Source: Gammaproteobacteria bacterium
GTDB taxonomy: Bacteria; Pseudomonadota; Gammaproteobacteria; Pseudomonadales; Pseudohongiellaceae
Direction: 5' to 3'
NCBI GenBank assembly: GCA_003556835.1
Contig: PWQG01000371.1
Location: forward strand, 1 to 5,041
DNA: 5,041 bases
Every line of letters starts with the position of its first letter. The first letter of the stretch is position 1. The position numbers were made by a program, and so were the translations under genes. Under the pieces are notes generated by a model that was given only the letters and a program-made list of their open reading frames with translations, had not been told where the DNA came from and did not search any database. Below, one piece after another: positions 1 to 4,523 of the stretch.

Positions 1-1927
1 CCTCGGAGGCGGCGGTGCCTTCGCCATCGGCGCGCACCCCGTCCCAGCCGAAGTCGGCCAGGTCATCCTGCACCGCCGGATCATCACCTGCCTGCGCGAG
101 CCAGTCGCGCAGCAGGCCATGGGAGTCGAAGCCCATGGGCGAGAGCTGTTCGCCGGTGGCACGCTGCAGTTCCAGAAGATCCGCCACACCACGGGCCGGG
201 TCGGCATCGAACTGCTGATTCAGGGCCTCCGTCGTGCCTGCGAAGTCGATACGGATGCCGTCTTCATCGAAGGCCAGGTCCATCCCTTCGAGATAGGGCG
301 CCAGGTGGGTCTGGCGCATCATCTGCCCGTACATGGTCGTCTGCAGGATATCGAAGCCCGCGCGCAGCTCGCCGGAGGCCATGATCCTCGGGTCGGGGCT
401 GCCGTGCTGGCGAAACTCCCGACCCAGAAAGGCCTCCAGCGTCGCGACCTTGCGCCCGTCGATATGGGAACCCCGGCTCTCCGGGTCCACGTCACTGACG
501 CCCGCCCACTCGTACAGCAGGTGGTCCATGCGGGATTCCCGGGCCTTCACGTCGGTCTCGGCCATGAAGGCCTCGACCTGCTCGCGCAGCTGCCCGCTGT
601 CGTCCCGCACCAGTGCCTGATGCAGGTCATGCACCTCGCCGTAGCCCTTCAGGTCGGGCAGGGTGGCGATGTCTTCCGGTACCTCCAGGCGCTCGCGTGC
701 CTCGGTGTGGGCGGTGTCCTGGATGAACCACACATCCGTGGCCTCGCCTTCGCGGCCGTCGGCCCACTCGAACCGGCCGATCTGGCGGTGCTCGTTGCCG
801 TGCTCGTCGACGTAGGTGGAGTCCGAGTAGCCCAGATCGATGGAGCCGATGCCGACTTCGTCCAGGGTCAGCAGTTCACCGTCGTCGACCTCGCCGTTGC
901 CATTGGCGTCCTGCCACAGCCGCAGGTCATCCCAGGCCTCGTCGCCCGGGTCGATGCGGCCGTTGCCGTTGGTGTCATGGATGGCCAGCGCCTCGAACCC
1001 GTTCATGGCCGTCACGCCTTCCTCGATCTCGCTGGCATTGCCGAACAGTTCGCTGCCGGTCTCGATCTCCTCGTTGCCGGTCAGGTCCATCGCCAGCAGC
1101 GCATCCTCCGGCCCCACCCAGCCAGTGGCTTGCGCAAACCCATCCCCGTTGTGATCGAACTGCACCCCGGCCTCCAGACCCAGCGTGGAGATGCCGTTGC
1201 CGTCCAGGTCCAGGATGATCGGGGAGGCGTGGGACTGCCCGCGGTTGAAATGCTCCCCGACCCGGTCGAGCTGCTCGTTATTGCCACGGCCGGTGAAAAA
1301 ATCAAAGACAGCATCCCAACCGGGAAAAAACTCCTCGGCTGCCCAAGTTCCAGCAACTGCCAAACCAGTTGCAACCGAAAGCGGCAAGGCTAGTCCACCC
1401 CCAATAACAGTCGCAGCACCCGCGCCGAAAGCGTAGCCTATGCTCCATCCTGCCACGCCCCCCAACGCGCCAACTAACGTACCAGACGCTCCGTCCACAT
1501 CACCGCTTTGGTATTTTTGATAGGATTCACCAGCCGTGTAGGCAGTCCCGACCCATCCCACCGCATGCCCAAGAACAGAGGCTGCCCTTGCATCAACCAG
1601 TGCATTAAATTCCGCCGCGGGCATTGCTTGGTGCTGAACAGCCAAATCGGAATACCCGTCCGCAACCCTTCGATAAAGGTCTGCTGCTTCACGGTCCCCT
1701 ACTGATTGGGCCCTAATTTCCCACTCAACAGAGCGCTGATGCATGTAGTGGATCGTCCGAGCACGCTCGGCTGCCAACTCATGGGAATACTGCTCCCACG
1801 ACATAGAGGCATCATCGAGAAGCTTCTGTTTTAGCTGCGTTGATGCGGAAAACACCCCACCGGATAGACTCTCCAAATATGCCTGAAACTCGTTGTGACG
1901 GCTGGCAGCTTCCTTTTCAGAATCCAT
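1..1927 (-). CDS. Large RTX-type calcium-binding protein, N-terminal 642 residues (C-terminus off the left edge)
   Basis: Probably an exported calcium-binding protein of the hemolysin/RTX type. The frame is open from ATG at 1927 to the window edge. AGGAGG at 1941-1936, 8 bases before the ATG, fixes the start. There is no signal peptide, which fits type I secretion through a C-terminal signal. Residues 1-110 are polar and probably helical. Residues 150-195 are hydrophobic, with a glycine zipper at G156, G160, G164 and G168. Residues 237-351 hold calcium-loop motifs: DLDGNG at 240-245, D258/N260/D262, and two near-canonical EF-hand loops, D318-N320-N322-G323-I325-D326-D329 and D340-N342-N344-G345-V347-D348-E351. 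Residues 465-550 (around MDHLLYEWAGV and MYGQMMRQTHLAPYLEG) resemble the conserved region that precedes the nonapeptide repeats in large RTX proteins; such repeats would lie outside the window. Codons up to about 213 are AT-richer than those after. RTX-type assignment is firm, toxic activity is inferred. Confidence 0.9.
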   Translation of the reverse strand, partial: MDSEKEAASRHNEFQAYLESLSGGVFSASTQLKQKLLDDASMSWEQYSHELAAERARTIHYMHQRSVEWEIRAQSVGDREAADLYRRVADGYSDLAVQHQAMPAAEFNALVDARAASVLGHAVGWVGTAYTAGESYQKYQSGDVDGASGTLVGALGGVAGWSIGYAFGAGAATVIGGGLALPLSVATGLAVAGTWAAEEFFPGWDAVFDFFTGRGNNEQLDRVGEHFNRGQSHASPIILDLDGNGISTLGLEAGVQFDHNGDGFAQATGWVGPEDALLAMDLTGNEEIETGSELFGNASEIEEGVTAMNGFEALAIHDTNGNGRIDPGDEAWDDLRLWQDANGNGEVDDGELLTLDEVGIGSIDLGYSDSTYVDEHGNEHRQIGRFEWADGREGEATDVWFIQDTAHTEARERLEVPEDIATLPDLKGYGEVHDLHQALVRDDSGQLREQVEAFMAETDVKARESRMDHLLYEWAGVSDVDPESRGSHIDGRKVATLEAFLGREFRQHGSPDPRIMASGELRAGFDILQTTMYGQMMRQTHLAPYLEGMDLAFDEDGIRIDFAGTTEALNQQFDADPARGVADLLELQRATGEQLSPMGFDSHGLLRDWLAQAGDDPAVQDDLADFGWDGVRADGEGTAASE

Positions 1928-1943
1928 TCTTCCAACCTCCTAA

Positions 1944-2531
1944 TCATCGACGGAAGCAATCCGACAAAAGCAAACAAAGCGAAACGACTAAAACTGAAAA
2001 CATAGCCGATATTATATACGTCTGCAAAAAGAGAAATAGACCAGAAAAAAACGAATACTCAAAAACAACAGCATACCGTTCAGCGTAGAAACCCGGATCA
2101 GTATCGCCTGGAGTTAACAAAACACCATACATTGTTATAAATATTGAACCAGAAAGGACTAACAAACCCCAAGCAGCAACCCACAGACCATGAACAAGAA
2201 CAGAACGAGAACTAATCTTTCTCCTGAAAGAGACCGGCATAGTCAAAATAAAATAAGCAACCTGAATAGGCATCATGCCTATCACTGTGGCCAAAACAAT
2301 CTTGGTTCCAATCGGGTTTTGCCGTGTTTCAGCTATAAGACTCAGCTGAGGAAACCACATCGCCATCCAGTCGGAGAAACGCTGGAGTCCTGATACCAGC
2401 ACACCATCACCATGGAAAACCAAAAAAGATACCAAGGCCAATACCGACAAAGATGCCCAAAGTGGCTTACCCCAAAATTCAGTATAGTAAGGCCCTGATG
2501 ACGGCCTCGAGGGCATATCTCTTGAGGTCAC
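1944..2531 (-). CDS. Four-helix integral membrane protein, possible immunity or accessory protein for the RTX gene
   Basis: A 195-residue inner-membrane protein of no family I recognise. Hydrophobic segments lie at about residues 24-47, 76-98, 111-139 and 158-190, with a basic loop (SFRRKISSRS) between the second and third. The start is GTG at 2531: AGGTGG sits 4 bases upstream, and an in-frame TAG at 2567-2565 excludes a longer version. The ATG at codon 6 is an alternative but has a poor ribosome site. Its TGA (1946-1944) is 16 bases from the ATG of the RTX gene, so the two are almost certainly cotranscribed. Base composition is low in GC (about 32% in the sampled block 1981-2040), unlike the downstream part of the partner gene, suggesting horizontal acquisition. 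A small membrane protein paired with a glycine-zipper protein could be an immunity protein, but an export or anchoring role is equally open. Confidence 0.8.
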   Translation of the reverse strand: MTSRDMPSRPSSGPYYTEFWGKPLWASLSVLALVSFLVFHGDGVLVSGLQRFSDWMAMWFPQLSLIAETRQNPIGTKIVLATVIGMMPIQVAYFILTMPVSFRRKISSRSVLVHGLWVAAWGLLVLSGSIFITMYGVLLTPGDTDPGFYAERYAVVFEYSFFSGLFLFLQTYIISAMFSVLVVSLCLLLSDCFRR

Positions 2532-3145
2532 AAAACCACCTATCTCGTCAAGAAAAAGGCTGATCTAACCAGCACCAAGGGGCCTGATGAAATACAGACC
2601 AGCGGCTCTGGGCCCGGAACACAAGATCACTACCTGCTTGGCTATACGCTGTTCAACCCTTAAGTTGAGCGCGACATTAAGGCCATGGCGCAGTCAGTCG
2701 ACTCGGATGCCGCTTCAGCGGCGACCAACGCTGGGCACAACGCCACTGACCGCGGCGACGTTCATTGATTTCGGACTGAGCTCACAGAAACGCAGCATAG
2801 CGCTTCGGAACCTCGAAAGAGGTGGCAAAGGGGGGAACGTCAAGCCATTTCGCAACATCGGGTCCAACGACCCGGCGGGTATCCTGCCAGTCCTTGGCAT
2901 AGTCATGACTAATCCCATTCCATGGATGTGAGTGCATATTATGCTCTTGGTTTCTGCAGTGCTGTCAAGCTCAACATTCTCTGCCCTGTGGAGCTGGCAG
3001 CGGGCTGGCTTGCCCGACGTGTGGCCTGCGGGCCCCGGATAACCAGCCATCTCAAGCAGCGGGTGGCGACACCTCGCAGCAGTCAGGATGCCCAGTTTCA
3101 AAGGGGCCAAGGAGGCCCCCAACGTGTCAAGCCGCGTTCCTAATG
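2532..3145. other. Gene-poor interval with fragments
   Basis: No convincing full gene in about 610 bases. Overlapping frames of 95-135 codons exist on both strands, but they start with weak codons (for example TTG at 3122), have no ribosome site and read as low-complexity shadows. The most protein-like stretch is the short minus-strand frame at 2937-2782, listed separately. Small hairpins are visible: GTTCAAC-CCTTAA-GTTGAGC (2651-2670), GCCGCT-TC-AGCGGC (2709-2722) and CGGGC-TGGCTT-GCCCG (3001-3016). If the attC at 3146-3240 marks a cassette boundary, this interval would be the start of the next cassette in the minus direction, now decayed. Confidence 0.5.
2782..2937 (-). CDS. 51-codon open frame, unrecognised, possibly a gene remnant
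   Basis: From ATG at 2937 the minus strand encodes a 51-residue peptide with a balanced, protein-like composition (starts MHSHPWNGISHDYAKDWQDT, ends FEVPKRYAAFL) and a TGA at 2784-2782. An in-frame TGA lies about 13 codons upstream, so it cannot extend far. The upstream AAGAG, 5 bases from the ATG, is a weak ribosome site. It reads better than the longer overlapping frames, which is why it is kept. It could be a small real gene, or the 3' end of a larger one whose start was lost or shifted out of frame. I do not recognise a family. Confidence 0.35.
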   Translation of the reverse strand: MHSHPWNGISHDYAKDWQDTRRVVGPDVAKWLDVPPFATSFEVPKRYAAFL

Positions 3146-3240
3146 GCCGAGCGTTTAGGTTAACCGCCGCACCACCGAGCTTACCCGCCTATGCCGGCCC
3201 GGAGGAGCTTTCCGGCGTCCGGTTGACCACTCTGTTAGGT
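3146..3240 (-). mobile_element. Integron attC recombination site (59-base element), 95 bp
   Basis: Read on the minus strand, the site opens with R'' ACCTAAC (3240-3234; consensus RYYYAAC), a 5-base spacer AGAGT, then L'' GGTCAACCG followed by GACGCC. This closely resembles the left half of classical attC sites. At the far end, read on the plus strand, the matching arm is R' GCCGAGC (3146-3152), a 5-base spacer GTTTA, then L' GGTTAACCG (3158-3166). The L boxes agree at 8 of 9 positions, the spacers are equal in length and unpaired, and the extra GA after L'' fits an extrahelical base. The 95-bp length is within the known attC range. R' is degenerate: its invariant AAC reads AGC, which may weaken recombination. 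It lies at the 3' end of the DUF2442 gene, as expected in a gene cassette. Confidence 0.75.
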
Positions 3241-3485
3241 GCCGGTGCGCCTCGAAGGAGCCCTTCGGTGCTGAGGTCTTCATCGAGGTCCGGCCAATGG
3301 ATACAGTAACCACCGCCGCAGATCTGCCAGTTGGAAAGTTCCGCCGGCGAAGCTTGGGCAAGCCGGGGATACCACTCTATTGGCACGGAAATTCGACGGC
3401 CATCCTTTAGGCCGACAACCAGGAACTCCTCAGTAAATTCAACCGAGTCCACCCGCTCATCGGCGTTAAGCGCCAAAGTACCCAT
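3189..3485 (-). CDS. DUF2442 family protein, integron cassette gene
   Basis: A 98-residue cytoplasmic protein matching the DUF2442 family: DERVDSVEF near the N-terminus (9-17), DGRRISVPIEWYPRL (28-42), then NWQICGGGYCIHWPDLDEDL (52-71) and STEGLLRGAPAP (72-83), the usual family end. Start ATG at 3485 is supported by GGAGG 6 bases upstream. The biochemical role is unknown; DUF2442 genes often sit next to DUF4160 genes and have been suggested to be part of toxin-antitoxin-like pairs, but no DUF4160 partner is visible here. The last 15 residues (from N84) are encoded by the attC site, with R'' lying over codons 82-84, so they are probably a by-product of the cassette junction. No clear promoter is seen upstream; cassette genes are often expressed from outside. 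Confidence 0.9.
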   Translation of the reverse strand: MGTLALNADERVDSVEFTEEFLVVGLKDGRRISVPIEWYPRLAQASPAELSNWQICGGGYCIHWPDLDEDLSTEGLLRGAPAPNRVVNRTPESSSGPA

Positions 3486-3845
3486 TCCAGACCTCCAGAA
3501 GTGATTGCTGATTTGATTCTACAATACCTCGAATTTTCCTTAGTTCGTGGGCTGGAAACCCGAGGTTCCGGGCCAGCCCTACCGGCTCCAGCCAGAGTTT
3601 TGCGGAGCACTCGTCACGATCCACATGGACATGGGGTGGTTCTGAAGGCTCATGACTGTATCAGTAGAACCGGTAAGGCCCCTCTCTGAGAACTGTTGGC
3701 ACTAATACCTCTCTATTCGCGCACCTACATCAGCGCTGAGCCGCGACGTGTCAGGGCACGGCTCCAGTGATGGGATGGACTCCTCCCGCCCTCTTATTCA
3801 GCATCGGAGTGCCGTGCCTTCAGCAACGAGGAACAGGAGGAGTCC
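3486..3845. other. Structured non-coding interval between the DUF2442 gene and the IS110 remnant
   Basis: No gene of note in about 360 bases, but several inverted repeats. GGGCTGG (3549-3555) pairs with CCAGCCC (3573-3579), with a nested AACC/GGTT; GGCT-CC-AGCC follows at 3584-3593; GGTTCT (3638-3643) pairs with AGAACC (3666-3671); two longer stems lie at 3755-3847 and are listed separately. In IS110-group elements the region upstream of the transposase encodes a structured bridge RNA, so part of this interval could be the old left end of that element. I could not identify its boundary or guide loops. Confidence 0.45.
3755..3818 (+). repeat. Inverted repeat, 11 bp with 2-base bulge
   Basis: GGCACGGCTCC (3755-3765) pairs with GGAG-TG-CCGTGCC (3806-3818); the two bases TG are bulged and the loop is 40 bases. 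The loop contains the left arm of the next inverted repeat (3775-3786), so the two stems interleave in pseudoknot fashion without sharing bases. Confidence 0.6.
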
Positions 3846-3847
3846 AT
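3775..3847 (+). promoter_or_regulatory. Perfect 12-bp inverted repeat covering the ribosome binding site and start codon of the transposase remnant
   Basis: ATGGACTCCTCC (3775-3786) is the exact reverse complement of GGAGGAGTCCAT (3836-3847), with a 49-base loop. The right arm contains the ribosome binding site (GGAGG) and the first two bases of the ATG at 3846, so in an RNA carrying both arms the translation start would be buried in a stem. Comparable occlusion of transposase starts in read-through transcripts is known for other insertion sequences such as IS10. A shorter transcript starting inside the loop would leave the start free. The regulatory role is inferred. Confidence 0.6.
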
Positions 3848-4004
3848 GTCCACCAGTATGGCCATCGCCGGCGGCCTGGCCAAATCCGTCTTCGAGATCG
3901 CTATCCCCGACGGACACGGCAATATCATTGAGCGCAAGCGCCTGAGCCGTTCCCAATTTCAGCGCTACTTCCAGAACCCCGGCGTCCGACAGATAACACC
4001 GTAA
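3846..4004 (+). pseudogene. IS110-family transposase, N-terminal remnant
   Basis: AGGAGG (3835-3840) precedes ATG at 3846. The first ~44 codons read like the start of an IS110/IS1111-family transposase: LAKSVFEIAI at residues 11-20 followed by ERKRLSRSQFQRYFQN at 29-44. After FQN the match stops and the frame ends at TAA (4002-4004), giving 52 codons against the 300-400 usual for these DEDD RuvC-like enzymes. The family's first catalytic aspartate, normally two residues before the AK of the (I)DLAK motif, is replaced by G10 (AGGLAK). The fragment therefore cannot be an active transposase. It is the left part of a deleted element; no matching C-terminal half is visible. Confidence 0.75.
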
Positions 4005-4012
4005 CTAACTGA

Positions 4013-4141
4013 TTATGCTGGGCACGAAATTCAAAGGGAAACTCAGAACTCCTTGACCGCATCGAGCAGTTCGTCGCCCTCACCCAGCGAACTTCTGTTT
4101 CCAGCGTGGCAGACAGAACGCGAGACGCTTCACTCTTGTGA
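4013..4141 (+). pseudogene. 42-codon 3' gene remnant, unrecognised
   Basis: After a TGA at 4010-4012, the plus strand stays open for 42 codons to TGA at 4139-4141. It has a natural-looking sequence (NSKGNSELLDRIEQFVALTQ in the middle) but no start codon in frame. Its stop codon lies inside the right arm of the terminator at 4125-4151, the typical layout of a true gene end. I read it as the tail of a gene whose 5' part was lost when this junction with the IS110 fragment formed. The family is unknown, and it does not look like the usual IS110 C-terminus. Confidence 0.35.
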
Positions 4142-4151
4142 GGCGTTTTTG
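4125..4151 (+). terminator. Rho-independent terminator
   Basis: ACGCTTCAC (4125-4133), loop TCTT, then GTGAGGCGT (4138-4146) form a 9-bp stem with one G-U pair, followed by TTTTTG. It would end plus-strand transcription from the IS110 or gene-tail side before the small membrane-protein gene at 4194. Confidence 0.7.
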
Positions 4152-4193
4152 TACGCTTAAAGCTCACGGAAGACACAGACTTGAGGGATCAAG

Positions 4194-4454
4194 ATGTCCA
4201 TGGAAGGAAGAACAGAGCAAGGGCGGCAGTCTATTACTCCCAAACTACAGCGCCTGATGCTGGTACTTGGGATCCCTGGCACGCTGCTAATCACCATGGG
4301 GCTCATCGGCTACGTGGTACCCGATGCAGCGAACCTTCACCCGTTACTGGGCAACCGCCAATTGGTGCTCGGGGCGCTATTCATCGGTGGTTCGCTATTT
4401 CTGTTGGAAGCCATCTTGCTGCTCAGAATGGTGCTTGGCGCGCGCAGCAGGTAA
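4194..4454 (+). CDS. Small two-helix membrane protein of unknown function
   Basis: An 86-residue protein: a basic, polar N-terminus (1-19), hydrophobic segment 1 at about 20-42, a short loop with NLHPLLGNRQ (47-56), hydrophobic segment 2 at about 57-79 containing E72, and a basic tail (RMVLGARSR). GAGGG at 4183-4187, 6 bases before the ATG at 4194, supports this start; a second ATG at 4200 is less well placed. The overlapping 136-codon plus-strand frame from 4181 lacks protein character and is taken as a shadow. The terminator at 4125-4151 separates it from upstream transcripts, so it should have its own promoter in 4152-4182, but I see no clear -35/-10 pair. It converges on the methyltransferase gene. 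No family recognised. Confidence 0.65.
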   Translation: MSMEGRTEQGRQSITPKLQRLMLVLGIPGTLLITMGLIGYVVPDAANLHPLLGNRQLVLGALFIGGSLFLLEAILLLRMVLGARSR

Positions 4455-4474
4455 GGCCCAGGTTTTGCCTTCGG

Positions 4475-4514
4475 AGTCTGCAAACACCAGACAGGAAATC
4501 TAGGTTTGCAGACT
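4475..4514. repeat. 11-bp perfect inverted repeat between convergent genes, possible bidirectional terminator
   Basis: AGTCTGCAAAC (4475-4485) and GTTTGCAGACT (4504-4514) are exact reverse complements around an 18-base loop. The repeat sits in the 69-base gap between the stop codons of the membrane-protein gene (4454) and the methyltransferase gene (4524). This is where a shared terminator would be, but neither side has a T-tract, so it is not a standard Rho-independent terminator. Confidence 0.55.
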
Positions 4515-4523
4515 GCAGTTGCG

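Noticed and set aside
119..1393. 424-codon open frame on the plus strand
   Set aside because: It is codon-for-codon antisense to the RTX-type gene, which has calcium-loop motifs and a ribosome site. High GC leaves the antisense frame free of stops.
2553..2573. Minus-strand hairpin GCTGG-TTAGA-TCAGC followed by a T-run, as a terminator
   Set aside because: The stem has only 5 bp with one G-U pair, and termination here would leave about 20 bases for the promoter of the operon starting at 2531.
2563..2670. Second attC candidate bounded by ATCTAAC (2563-2569) and GTTGAGC (2664-2670)
   Set aside because: Both R boxes fit the consensus, but the bases at L-box distance are not complementary. R-box matches alone are expected by chance several times in 5 kb.
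2715..3122. 135-codon minus-strand frame
   Set aside because: It has a TTG start without a ribosome site, low-complexity composition and no recognisable motif. The overlapping 51-codon frame looks more like real protein.
3490..3535. TAGAAT as a -10 box for the DUF2442 gene (minus strand)
   Set aside because: No acceptable -35 sequence lies at the right distance, and cassette genes often lack their own promoter.
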